DNA of 8,731 nt, from the NCBI GenBank assembly GCA_002298605.1, contig DBKS01000063.1:61250-69980 (forward strand), given 5' to 3'. The notes below the pieces were generated by a model. The model saw only the letters and a program-made list of their open reading frames with translations. It did not search any database and had not been told where the DNA came from. Source of the DNA: Bifidobacterium sp. UBA744. Lineage in GTDB: Bacteria > Actinomycetota > Actinomycetes > Actinomycetales > Bifidobacteriaceae. Position 1 is the first letter of the stretch; each line of letters opens with the position of its first letter. Shown piece by piece: positions 1 through 7,091 of the stretch. A program made the position numbers and the translations under genes.

Positions 1-578
1 TCCGCCTCGGCCTTGGTCATCACGACTTTGGCCAGGTATTCGATATTCACCTGATGGATGATGCCCGTCCCCGGCGGCACCACACGGAAGTTGCGGAACG
101 CCTGCTGCCCCCAGCGCAGGAATTGGTAGCGTTCGCCGTTGCGTCGGTATTCGATGTCCATGTTCTGCTGCAACGCGTCGGCGACACCATACTTGTCGAT
201 CTGCACGGAGTGGTCGATCACCATATCGGACTGGACCTGGGGATTGATGACTTCGGGGTCCCCGCCCAGATCCTTCACCGCATCGCGCATGGTGGCGAGA
301 TCGACGATGCACGGCACGCCGGTGAAGTCCTGCATCACCACTCGGGACGGCGTGAACTGGATCTCATGGCTGGGCTGTGCGGCAGGATCCCAGTCGAGCA
401 GGGCCTTGACGTGATCGTCGGTGATGTTGGCCCCATCGATGTTGCGCACCAGATTTTCAACCAGCACCTTCAGTGAATACGGCAGATGGTCGATGCCTGG
501 CAGATTGTCGATGCGGTAGTAATCGAGATCCTTGCCGCCGGCCTTAAGAGTCGACAACTGGTCGTCGCGTAAGGACAT
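1..578 (-). CDS. acnA: Aconitate hydratase (aconitase A), N-terminal 192 residues, cut by the window edge
   Basis: Cytosolic [4Fe-4S] enzyme that isomerises citrate to isocitrate via cis-aconitate; in bifidobacteria it belongs to a partial TCA route leading to 2-oxoglutarate and glutamate. The visible part matches the AcnA/IRP1 N-terminus: a YYRIDNL start segment (20-26), [15 protein letters not shown] (32-46), [18 protein letters not shown] (83-100), the substrate-pocket segment VIDHSVQID (120-128), and [12 protein letters not shown] followed by [16 protein letters not shown] (153-183). The family is about 890-900 residues, so the cluster-binding cysteines and the C-terminal swivel domain lie outside the window. 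The ATG start at 578 is supported by a strong Shine-Dalgarno GGAGGA (582-587), although the spacing of 3-4 nt is short. No terminator is visible between the upstream ATPase gene and this one (71-bp gap), so some read-through is possible. Family assignment is very secure. Confidence 0.96.
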   Translation of the reverse strand, partial: MSLRDDQLSTLKAGGKDLDYYRIDNLPGIDHLPYSLKVLVENLVRNIDGANITDDHVKALLDWDPAAQPSHEIQFTPSRVVMQDFTGVPCIVDLATMRDAVKDLGGDPEVINPQVQSDMVIDHSVQIDKYGVADALQQNMDIEYRRNGERYQFLRWGQQAFRNFRVVPPGTGIIHQVNIEYLAKVVMTKAEA

Positions 579-615
579 GCTTCCTCCGAGCTCAAAACAC
601 ACGAATAACGTATCG

Positions 616-621
616 ATTATC
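616..621 (-). promoter_or_regulatory. Candidate -10 box for acnA
   Basis: On the minus strand this reads GATAAT, five of six matches to TATAAT. It lies 37 nt before the acnA ATG, giving a predicted 5' leader of about 30 nt that contains the Shine-Dalgarno site. No good -35 hexamer is seen at 16-19 bp upstream, so the promoter is weak, activator-dependent, or a chance match. It is the best promoter-like element in the gap between the ATPase and acnA. Confidence 0.3.
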
Positions 622-649
622 CGGCATGGATGGGTCCGCCGCGTAACGT

Positions 650-3226
650 TCAATGCTGGCGTGTCGCATTGGCATATGCAATAATCCGCCAGCAGAGCGG
701 CACGATCAGCAGACACAGGAAAAACACCGCGACCGAGCCGGCAAGCGCGATGGATGTCGCGACCAGCATCTGACCGGTGGGAATCACCAAGGCGAAGAAA
801 TTGCGCACAACGGGGATCATCGCCCCGATCACCCCGGCCGCGGCGAAGAGCAGCACAAGCACCCCACGCCAACCATTCAGAGGTCGGGCGACGCGGGCCA
901 GCACGAACACGCCCAGCATGAACAGAATGATCGCGCACGTGGCTCGCAGCGACATGAGGTCCGCATCGGAGGTTTCGACCTTCCACCCCATAATGCCCGG
1001 CAATGTCCAGGCAGCCAGCAGCACCGAAATGGCGACGGCCACGCCGCCCGGCAGCGCGAAATGAACCACGCGCTTCAGGAAGCCCGGCTGATAGCGACGG
1101 GTGTTGGGGGCAAGGGCCAGCACGAAGGCCGGGATGCCGATGGTCAGCGCACCGATATAGGTGATGTGACGAGGCAGATACGGATAGGGAACCTGCGTGA
1201 GCACCACGCCAAGCGAAATCAACGCCGAATACACGGTTTTCACGAGGAACAGGCTGGCGACGCGTTCCATATTCGCCATCACCTGGCGTCCCCGGGCCAC
1301 GACCTCGGGCAGATGCGAGAACTTCGAATCCACCAGCACCACCTGCGCCACGGCTTTGGTTGCCGACGCGGCATTGCCCATCGCAATGCCAAGATCCGCC
1401 TCCTTGATGGCGAGCGCATCGTTCACGCCGTCACCCGTCATCGCCACCACATGGCCCTGCACATGCAGCGCCTGGACGATCGCCTTCTTCTGATCGGGCA
1501 GCACGCGGCCGAGCACATCGACATTTTCGAGCGTGCGCGCCATTTCATTGATATCATCGGGCAGATCGCGGGCGTCCATGGCGACGGGCTCCCGATCTCC
1601 GGTGAGTTTGACTTTGTGCGCGATGGCCCCCACAGTCACGGGATTGTCGCCGGAAATGATGCGGGCCCGCACGCCTTGCTCGCGGAACCAGGCAAGCGTC
1701 TTCTCGGCGTCGGGGCGGATATGCTCGGAGCACAGCACCAATGCCACGGGAATGGCGTGGGGATCGATATGCGGCTCCTCAGGCCGCAAGGCCCCGTCCG
1801 GCGCATAGGCGAGCAGCAGCACACGGTTGCCGTCAAGCGCATAGCCGTTCACCTGGTCGAGGAGCTCGCCCCCGTCGCAATCCAATGCGGACAGCAGCAC
1901 CTCGGGCGCACCCATCATCCATATGCCGGCCGGCGGATTAGCCGCCGTGGCATCGTCGCCGGTGGATGCCGTCGCATCATACGCTATGGCGCTCCATTTG
2001 CGCGCCGATGAGAACGGTATGCGCCCGGACACGGAGCCGGCCACGCACCCTCGTTCGCCCAGGCCGGCGAGCACTGCCTGGGCGGTGCCGTTGGGGTTCT
2101 CCTCGTTGCAGCAGTCGAACAGCGCCTGTATGGCCGCCTGCTCGGACACCTCGCCCGCAGGCGCGTGGCGGGCGGCCGCCGCCGAATCATGGGAAGCCGC
2201 GCCATGAGCCATCGCGTCATGCACCATAATCAGTCGGTCATATGCGATGCCGCCATCCGTGATCGTTCCGGTTTTGTCGAGATTCAGGCAGTCCACGCGA
2301 GCCAGCGTCTCGACCGACTCCAGTTCCTGCACCAAGGTGTTCCGACGCGCCAGCCTCATTGCGGCGAGCGCGAAATTCAGGGAGGTGAGCAGCACCAAGC
2401 CTTCGGGAATCATGCCCACGACGCCGGCAACCGCGGACACCACGGCGTCCCGCCACGCCCCGGTGTCGATCGCATGGTTCCAACCGCCGACGGAACGAAT
2501 CTGCGACCAGATCAGCAGCACGCACAGCGGCACCACCACAACGGTCATGAACCTCAGAATCGTGTTGATGCCGGCGGTCAGATCGGACACGGTTTTCTTG
2601 TATACCTTGGCCTGGGCGGTCAGCGTGGCCGCGTAACTGTGCTCGCCCACCGCGTTCACCCGCACCAATGCCAAGCCCGACACCGCAACCGACCCCGAAT
2701 AGATCTGATCGCCTTCCGCCTTGCGCACGGTACGCGACTCGCCGGTCAACATGGACTCGTCAAGTTCCAGCCCCCATGTCTCCACAATCTGCGCGTCGGC
2801 GGGCACCTGGTCGCCGGAACGCACCCACAGCAGATCGCCGAGCACGATCTCGTCATGACGAATGCTGACATCCTCGCCGTCGCGACGCGCCATGAAGTTC
2901 GACGCCACCAGAATCGACAGCTTGTCAAGCGTGTATTTCGCCCTCAACTCGGTAATGATGCCGATGCCGGTGTTGATGATGATCACGAAGCCGAATACCG
3001 CGTCCTTCCATGACCCGGTGGCCAGCACCATCACCATGGCCGCCGCGATGATGCCATTGAACAGCGTGAACACGTTGGACCGCACGATCTCGCCAACCGA
3101 ACGGGACGTTTGGGCGCTCACCCTGTTGACCTGGCCATTCTGCACGCGGAGGGCCACATCGGCGGAGCTCAGCCCCCGGTGCACAGTGTGGGGCAGGGAT
3201 ATGGTTGCGGTCGGCGAAGAACTCAT
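650..3226 (-). CDS. CtpE-like P-type cation-transporting ATPase (P2-like), 858 aa
   Basis: ATP-driven cation pump of the cytoplasmic membrane. Visible P-type features in order: a cytosolic N-terminus with a [10 protein letters not shown] segment (18-27), transmembrane pair at about 52-93, actuator-domain TGES (161-164), transmembrane helices near 223-240 and 259-290 with ion-site motif PEGL (274-277), phosphorylation motif DKTGT (Asp317), KWS in the nucleotide domain (410-412), SGDNPV (525-530), hinge motif TGDGVND (597-603), and about six C-terminal membrane helices (658-850), giving roughly ten. There is no N-terminal heavy-metal domain and no CPC motif, which argues against a copper or zinc pump. 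The [12 protein letters not shown] and [14 protein letters not shown] segments resemble mycobacterial CtpE, reported to take up calcium; substrate here is inferred only. The nucleotide domain holds a low-complexity Ala/His-rich insert (336-357). The Shine-Dalgarno before the ATG at 3226 is poor (CTGGAC), yet no later start looks better. Confidence 0.95.
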   Translation of the reverse strand: MSSSPTATISLPHTVHRGLSSADVALRVQNGQVNRVSAQTSRSVGEIVRSNVFTLFNGIIAAAMVMVLATGSWKDAVFGFVIIINTGIGIITELRAKYTLDKLSILVASNFMARRDGEDVSIRHDEIVLGDLLWVRSGDQVPADAQIVETWGLELDESMLTGESRTVRKAEGDQIYSGSVAVSGLALVRVNAVGEHSYAATLTAQAKVYKKTVSDLTAGINTILRFMTVVVVPLCVLLIWSQIRSVGGWNHAIDTGAWRDAVVSAVAGVVGMIPEGLVLLTSLNFALAAMRLARRNTLVQELESVETLARVDCLNLDKTGTITDGGIAYDRLIMVHDAMAHGAASHDSAAAARHAPAGEVSEQAAIQALFDCCNEENPNGTAQAVLAGLGERGCVAGSVSGRIPFSSARKWSAIAYDATASTGDDATAANPPAGIWMMGAPEVLLSALDCDGGELLDQVNGYALDGNRVLLLAYAPDGALRPEEPHIDPHAIPVALVLCSEHIRPDAEKTLAWFREQGVRARIISGDNPVTVGAIAHKVKLTGDREPVAMDARDLPDDINEMARTLENVDVLGRVLPDQKKAIVQALHVQGHVVAMTGDGVNDALAIKEADLGIAMGNAASATKAVAQVVLVDSKFSHLPEVVARGRQVMANMERVASLFLVKTVYSALISLGVVLTQVPYPYLPRHITYIGALTIGIPAFVLALAPNTRRYQPGFLKRVVHFALPGGVAVAISVLLAAWTLPGIMGWKVETSDADLMSLRATCAIILFMLGVFVLARVARPLNGWRGVLVLLFAAAGVIGAMIPVVRNFFALVIPTGQMLVATSIALAGSVAVFFLCLLIVPLCWRIIAYANATRQH

Positions 3227-3271
3227 ACGTCCAGACTAGTCGAGGAATGTCGAAACGGCGCTCATTCTCGG

Positions 3272-3302
3272 GACGGATATTAGACGGATATCGGGCGGAT
3301 AT
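3272..3302 (-). repeat. Three 9-bp direct repeats with exact 11-bp period upstream of the P-type ATPase
   Basis: On the plus strand the units are GACGGATAT (3272-3280), GACGGATAT (3283-3291) and GGCGGATAT (3294-3302), each starting 11 bp after the last. One helical turn of spacing puts the units on the same face of the DNA, as in arrays bound by a regulator. On the minus strand the unit nearest the ATPase contains TAATAT (3282-3277), a four-of-six match to a -10 box, about 50 nt before the ATPase start. The array could therefore be an operator overlapping the promoter of the ATPase gene. Function is inferred; it could also be a chance product of local slippage. Confidence 0.5.
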
Positions 3303-3311
3303 TGCGATGAC

Positions 3312-3337
3312 CGCCCCGGAGCCATCAGGACGGGGCG
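3312..3337 (-). terminator. Candidate terminator hairpin after the lipoprotein gene
   Basis: CGCCCCG (3312-3318) pairs perfectly with CGGGGCG (3331-3337), a 7-bp all-GC stem with a 12-nt loop. It starts about 10 bp after the lipoprotein stop codon on the minus strand, where an intrinsic terminator would sit. No T-tract follows on that strand, so it may act weakly, act with Rho, or only protect the mRNA 3' end. Confidence 0.4.
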
Positions 3338-3347
3338 CTGCGATGAT

Positions 3348-3908
3348 TCATCCCAACTTGACATCCATGGTTTTGTCATGGGCATGATCGTCGATGATCT
3401 GGATCGTCGCGTCGAAAATCGATGTGGCCGCAGCGTCCGAACCGTCAACCACATGGAAGATCGCCGCATACAGCGTCTCGTCCACGGTAACGGTATCAGT
3501 GGGGTCGACCAGCACCACCGGATAGCCGGCTTCACGGGCCGTCTTCAGGCCCTCGGTCCACTGGTTCACATTATTGGGGCCGATCATCACCGCCGACAGG
3601 TTGCGATTCGTCGCGTCGATGATGGCGCGATTCGCGGCCTGCGCATCCAGCCCCTCCATCGACATGTACGCGGTGTCCAGGCCCGACGACTGCAGCGCGT
3701 TCACGATGGGGCGGTCGACGGAGGTGTCCTGGGAGCCGATGTATATGACAATCGCGTCGGAAACGTCCACCCCATCATGCTGGATGGCAGGCTCGGTGGC
3801 CTGTGTATCGCCGACGGCCAGGCCCTGCGGCACGCAGCCGGCGGTCATCGACACCAGCGCAGTCGCGCACAAGGCGACCGCCGTCATTCGTTTGAGGTTC
3901 CGGATCAT
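3348..3908 (-). CDS. Small lipoprotein resembling one lobe of a periplasmic sugar-binding protein
   Basis: Predicted membrane-anchored extracellular lipoprotein of 186 aa. From Met at 3908 it has a basic n-region (RNLKR), a hydrophobic stretch, and a lipobox-like TAGC with Cys25 as the lipidation site; Thr at -3 is not the most common residue. The mature part (from about residue 52) has alternating strand and helix segments (AIVIYIG, SAVMIGP, YPVVLVDP) like the N-terminal lobe of ribose/galactose-type binding proteins (Peripla_BP_4 fold). Such proteins are usually 300 residues or more with two lobes; this one stops after the equivalent of one. No permease or ATPase gene lies next to it, so a transport role is not supported. 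An alternative ATG at 3932 would add eight residues, but neither start has a good Shine-Dalgarno. I chose 3908 because a promoter-like sequence lies just before it. The gene follows the methyltransferase gene closely. Function unknown. Confidence 0.8.
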   Translation of the reverse strand: MIRNLKRMTAVALCATALVSMTAGCVPQGLAVGDTQATEPAIQHDGVDVSDAIVIYIGSQDTSVDRPIVNALQSSGLDTAYMSMEGLDAQAANRAIIDATNRNLSAVMIGPNNVNQWTEGLKTAREAGYPVVLVDPTDTVTVDETLYAAIFHVVDGSDAAATSIFDATIQIIDDHAHDKTMDVKLG

Positions 3909-3917
3909 CACATGGGA

Positions 3918-3946
3918 ATTGTAGCGGACCATCTACGACACGTCAT
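3918..3946 (-). promoter_or_regulatory. Candidate promoter for the lipoprotein gene, possibly giving a leaderless transcript
   Basis: On the minus strand ATGACG (3946-3941, four of six matches to TTGACA) is followed by a 17-bp spacer and TACAAT (3923-3918, five of six to TATAAT). Transcription would begin about 3911-3908, at the GTG or ATG of the lipoprotein signal peptide, leaving no leader. That would explain the lack of a Shine-Dalgarno there. Inferred from sequence only. Confidence 0.4.
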
Positions 3947-3952
3947 CTTCTC

Positions 3953-5227
3953 TCAACGCATTGAGCGGGAACGGACAAACAGGGCGATTGTCTCGACGTG
4001 GTGGGTCATGGGATAGATGTCGAACGCGCGGATCGAGCGGATCTCGTAGCCGAGTTGTCCCAAGGTGGCGGTGTCACGCGCCAGACTCGTCGGATCGCAG
4101 GCGATGTAGATGACGGCCGGGGCCTGGGACCGGGCGATCTGATGGCACACCTTCGCGCGCGCGCCGGCACGCGGCGGATCAAGCACCACCACATCGGGGC
4201 GGGACAGGTCGGCAGGCACATGATGGACCAAGGTTTTCGCCACATCGCCCTGAAGGGCTTCCACGCCCTCCAAGCCAGCCGCGGCGATATTGCGCCGCGC
4301 GTTCCTGACGGCGCCCGGCGCGCCCTCGACCGTCAGCATTCTCGCGTCGGAGGCAGACAGTGTGGCCATGGGCAGCGTGAACAGCCCGGAACCCGAATAC
4401 AAATCCCACAGCACGGCGTTGTCCTTGCCATTCAGGGATTCCTTCACCAGACCAAGCACGTATTCCGGCAGCCGCATGGGCGCATTGCGGTGGATCTGCC
4501 AGAACCCGCCGGCATCCACGGCATAGGAGAAGTCGCGCCCGTCAACGGCGACACGCTCGGTCAGACGACGATTGCCCGCGACGAGATCACCATCCACCAG
4601 CACGGCGTAGTTGGCGGATCGCGCGACGTCGCCACGAGGCTCCGGAACCGCAACACGGATCTGCGCCCCCGGTTCGAAGCCACCCTCCCAGATATGCTCG
4701 CGATCGGCCACGGCAAGCAGTGCCCGAGTGGCCAATGGCATGGTGTCCAACCGGACACGGGTATGCGACCCCCTCCGACGCATGGAGGCGAATCCCTCCT
4801 CATCGGCAATAAGTTCGATGCGGGTGCGCCAATTGAGACCGCCCAACTCCGCGTCGTCCGTCAGTCTCTCCACCGGCACGCCAATATCGACATGTCCAAG
4901 ACGACGCATTTGCTCTTCGACGACGGCACGCTTCCAGGCCAACTGTCCCGGCAGCGAGACATGCACCAGATCGGCGCCGCCCACTCCCCCGCCCATGGCC
5001 AGCGGACCGGCCAGCGGCCAAGCGGGATCGCAGCGATCCGCCGACGACTCCAACACCTCCACGACTTCGCCCGTCCAGAAGCGGTCGTCGCGACGAGACG
5101 GCTCATCCAATGCGATGCGTACCAGCTCGCCCGGCAACGCAAAGCGCACGAACACCACCCGTCCGTCGATATGCGCCACGCAACGGCCCTGATCGGCATA
5201 TCGTTCGATGCGAACCTGCGCTATCAC
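3953..5227 (-). CDS. TrmA/RlmC/RlmD-family RNA (uracil-C5) methyltransferase
   Basis: SAM-dependent enzyme of 424 aa expected to methylate C5 of a uridine in tRNA or 23S rRNA; which one cannot be told from sequence. Domains: N-terminal TRAM RNA-binding domain (1 to about 60), central domain, and C-terminal Rossmann-fold methyltransferase. Seen motifs: FWQIHRNAP (242-250), SAM-binding DLYSGSGLF (275-283), DPPRAG (350-355), the nucleophile region ACDPTSLARD with Cys377 (376-385), and HHVETIALF with likely general base Glu412. The iron-sulfur site of RlmD is not intact: Cys66 remains, but the usual CGGC position reads VGGA (82-85). The start is GTG at 5227, overlapping the previous stop as GTGA, with an AAAGGA Shine-Dalgarno 6 nt upstream. 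It is the third gene of a coupled unit after DUF3710 and DUF3159. A homologue (Rv2689c) lies near the same families in Mycobacterium tuberculosis, from memory. Confidence 0.92.
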   Translation of the reverse strand: MIAQVRIERYADQGRCVAHIDGRVVFVRFALPGELVRIALDEPSRRDDRFWTGEVVEVLESSADRCDPAWPLAGPLAMGGGVGGADLVHVSLPGQLAWKRAVVEEQMRRLGHVDIGVPVERLTDDAELGGLNWRTRIELIADEEGFASMRRRGSHTRVRLDTMPLATRALLAVADREHIWEGGFEPGAQIRVAVPEPRGDVARSANYAVLVDGDLVAGNRRLTERVAVDGRDFSYAVDAGGFWQIHRNAPMRLPEYVLGLVKESLNGKDNAVLWDLYSGSGLFTLPMATLSASDARMLTVEGAPGAVRNARRNIAAAGLEGVEALQGDVAKTLVHHVPADLSRPDVVVLDPPRAGARAKVCHQIARSQAPAVIYIACDPTSLARDTATLGQLGYEIRSIRAFDIYPMTHHVETIALFVRSRSMR

Positions 5228-6087
5228 GCGTTGTCCTTTCCAGCGACGTCATGATGAGATGTATGAGTGCGACCGGCCTCCGACGCATCTGCATCCGCTG
5301 CGGCGCCGGAGACCGCGATGGCGGCGGAGGCGACTTTGTGCCGATGCAACGGGGTGGCGATAATGAGGTACGACACCCAAATCGCCAGCGCCCAGAACGG
5401 GATTCCCATCACCAGTCTGGTGATGCCCAGAGCCGCCACGTTATCAGCCAGATACAACGGCACCTGCACCAGCAGACGCACGCCGAACAGTCCCGTCCAC
5501 AGGGCGGTGACGATCATATAGGCCCTCCACAGCGGCCTATCGTTCTTCCAATCAGCCAGCCAGGCACCGAACTGTCCGGTCGGCAGGGTGCGTATGAATT
5601 CCACCAGCAAACCAACGCCGGGAACGCGTACGGCCATTGAAACGGACAGCGCCACCAGATACACCGCATTCGTGATGAACCCGAATGTGTAGTAGTTGCG
5701 CGCCTCGTGGCTGTTCCACGCCCAGACCAGGCAGATGCCGACCGCAATCAGGCCGGAGAGCGCGCCCATAGCCGACTGCCGCTGCGCCAGGCGCACCAGC
5801 ACCTGCAGGCCGGCCAGCACCGCCGAAACGATCACGGTGAGCTGCAGATTCGACGTAATGATGAACATCACGACGAACACCAGCCCGGGCAGCAGCGATT
5901 CGACAATGCCTCTCGGACCGCCTATCGCCTCGATGACCGAAAAATCCTCGGCGTCGGATCGGGCAAGCGAGGCAAGCCCGCCGCGTGGCGTCGGCCGGCC
6001 GGCCGGGGTGCACCGCTCGGTCCGGATAGTAGGGGTGGATTGACGGGACTGACCGGTCCGGTCGCTCCGCGTGGGCTGGTCCGCCAT
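5224..6087 (-). CDS. DUF3159 family integral membrane protein
   Basis: Protein of 287 aa of unknown function in the cytoplasmic membrane. Residues 1-45 are polar and probably disordered (rich in Arg, Thr, Ser, Pro). The family core starts at about 48 with FSVIEAIGGPRGIVESLLPGL, the conserved Gly-Gly and Glu-Ser-x-x-Pro region of DUF3159. About six hydrophobic segments follow (near 61-79, 82-99, 107-124, 134-155, 188-208, 226-245). A soluble loop with GAWLADWKNDRPLWRAY (174-190) lies between the fourth and fifth. The C-terminal tail (250-287) is Ala/Asp/His-rich and low complexity. The ATG at 6087 comes 5 nt after the DUF3710 stop and the stop overlaps the methyltransferase start. The only Shine-Dalgarno-like GAGG is 13 nt away, so coupling to upstream translation is likely. 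Family assignment is good; the biochemical role is unknown. Confidence 0.88.
   Translation of the reverse strand: MADQPTRSDRTGQSRQSTPTIRTERCTPAGRPTPRGGLASLARSDAEDFSVIEAIGGPRGIVESLLPGLVFVVMFIITSNLQLTVIVSAVLAGLQVLVRLAQRQSAMGALSGLIAVGICLVWAWNSHEARNYYTFGFITNAVYLVALSVSMAVRVPGVGLLVEFIRTLPTGQFGAWLADWKNDRPLWRAYMIVTALWTGLFGVRLLVQVPLYLADNVAALGITRLVMGIPFWALAIWVSYLIIATPLHRHKVASAAIAVSGAAADADASEAGRTHTSHHDVAGKDNA
5234..5239 (-). promoter_or_regulatory. Ribosome binding site setting the GTG start of the RNA methyltransferase
   Basis: AAAGGA on the minus strand lies 6 nt before the GTG at 5227, inside the last codons of the DUF3159 gene. Together with the GTGA stop-start overlap it supports translational coupling of the two genes and fixes the methyltransferase start at a non-ATG codon. 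Confidence 0.7.
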
Positions 6088-6092
6088 ATCGT

Positions 6093-6974
6093 TTAGCGGA
6101 CCTCGGAGAACATCGGACCGCGAGACAGCGTGGTCTTGGTCTCGGTCTCGTGGTCGGAGCTCAGCGGGCCCTTCGGCTTGCCGGGAATCTCAGTGGCAGC
6201 GGCGTCGACGGACTCGCCGTTGGCCTCGGCCTCGGCCATGGCGCGACGCTGGGCCGGGGTGATCGGCGCGTGCATGGGGATCATGTCGCGCGGGGCCAGC
6301 GGCTCCTCGCCACGGGCCACCACAATGCGCGTGAAGTACTTGTCGAGCACGTCCTTCTGCTCTTCGCCGTCCTGAGCCGCCTTGCCGGCGAAAATGCCGC
6401 GGAGCATCCAACGCGGCCCGTCCACACCGACGATGCGGGTCATCACGGTGCCGCTTTTCAGATGCACGGGCAGCAGCAGCTCCTTGCCGAAGGTGCCGTC
6501 GATTTCGCTGGCCTCGCTGTTGGTCTCCAGCAGATCGGCACGGACGTCGTCCCACAACCCCATGGTTTTCGGCGCGGCATACGCCTCAAGTTCCAGTGTG
6601 GAGTTGCCCACCGTAATCACGGCGCCAAGCACCGTCCCGGAAGCACGGTCGGCCTTCAGCCGCAGACCGGCATTGTCGTACTGCATCGGGATCATCGGCA
6701 GGAACAACGAACCGATATCAAGATAGTCGTCATAGTCCGGCACGTTCTCGTCCTCGATATCCCACGGACCGTTTGCCTCGCCACGATCGGAGAAGACGAC
6801 GCCCTCGTCGGCGGCGTTCCCGGCGTCCGCGGCACCGGCCGCCTCTTCGGACTGGGAGCCTTCGGACTGCGCGGCGTTGTCAGCGTCCTTGCCATCCTCG
6901 CTTACCACATCCTCGACGCCGGAGGTATCCTCCTTGTCGTGATGCTTTTTCCTGCCGAATCCGAACAATCCCAT
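6093..6974 (-). CDS. DUF3710 family protein
   Basis: Soluble protein of 293 aa of unknown function found across Actinobacteria. After MGLFGFGRKK, residues 12-60 form an acidic, Ala/Glu/Asp-rich, probably disordered stretch. The DUF3710 core then shows its hallmark segments: GPWD (69-72), LDIGSLFLP (85-93), AYAAPKTMGLWDDVR (131-145), GTFGKELLLPV (160-170), the most diagnostic RIVGVDGPRWMLRGIFAG (180-197), and RIVVARGEEPLAPRDMIP (216-233). The C-terminal 50 residues are polar. The ATG at 6974 is preceded by GAGGA with only 3 nt spacing. It is the first gene of the unit with DUF3159 and the methyltransferase; a long hairpin separates it from the exonuclease gene, so the promoter should lie in 6975-7032, but I see no clear consensus pair there. 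In mycobacteria a DUF3710 gene (Rv2696c) lies beside dut, from memory. Confidence 0.92.
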   Translation of the reverse strand: MGLFGFGRKKHHDKEDTSGVEDVVSEDGKDADNAAQSEGSQSEEAAGAADAGNAADEGVVFSDRGEANGPWDIEDENVPDYDDYLDIGSLFLPMIPMQYDNAGLRLKADRASGTVLGAVITVGNSTLELEAYAAPKTMGLWDDVRADLLETNSEASEIDGTFGKELLLPVHLKSGTVMTRIVGVDGPRWMLRGIFAGKAAQDGEEQKDVLDKYFTRIVVARGEEPLAPRDMIPMHAPITPAQRRAMAEAEANGESVDAAATEIPGKPKGPLSSDHETETKTTLSRGPMFSEVR

Positions 6975-7032
6975 AGTTCCTCATTTCGTAACGGTTGCAA
7001 CCCTGCCTAGCCTAGCACCTGAACATGCACGA

Positions 7033-7073
7033 CGGCTTCGTCTCGTCGGCGGCGGGACGGCGAGACGAAGCCG
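7033..7073 (-). terminator. Long hairpin between the exonuclease and DUF3710 genes
   Basis: CGGCTTCGTCTCG (7033-7045) pairs perfectly with CGAGACGAAGCCG (7061-7073), a 13-bp stem. Three more inner pairs, one of them a wobble, leave a loop of about 9 nt. It begins about 20 nt after the exonuclease stop codon on the minus strand, as expected for a terminator. Neither strand has a T-tract after the stem, so it is not a textbook intrinsic terminator. It may also protect the 3' end of the exonuclease mRNA. Confidence 0.65.
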
Positions 7074-7091
7074 GACCGGGCCGAACTTGAC

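Noticed and set aside
653..2011. Plus-strand open frame of 452 codons opposite the P-type ATPase
   Set aside because: It is antisense to a gene with all P-type ATPase motifs; its product is rich in His, Arg and Gln with no recognisable domain, as expected from the complement of GC-biased codons.
2165..3013. Plus-strand open frame of 282 codons opposite the ATPase
   Set aside because: Antisense shadow with His/Arg/Gln-rich composition and no domain signal.
3312..3337. The GC hairpin as a riboswitch or attenuator for the ATPase
   Set aside because: It lies upstream of the candidate -10 element for the ATPase and is too small for a known riboswitch; a 3'-end role for the lipoprotein gene is simpler.
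3998..5254. Plus-strand open frame of 418 codons opposite the RNA methyltransferase
   Set aside because: It mirrors the real gene almost end to end and has a low-complexity His/Arg/Gln-rich product; the minus-strand frame carries the TRAM and methyltransferase motifs.
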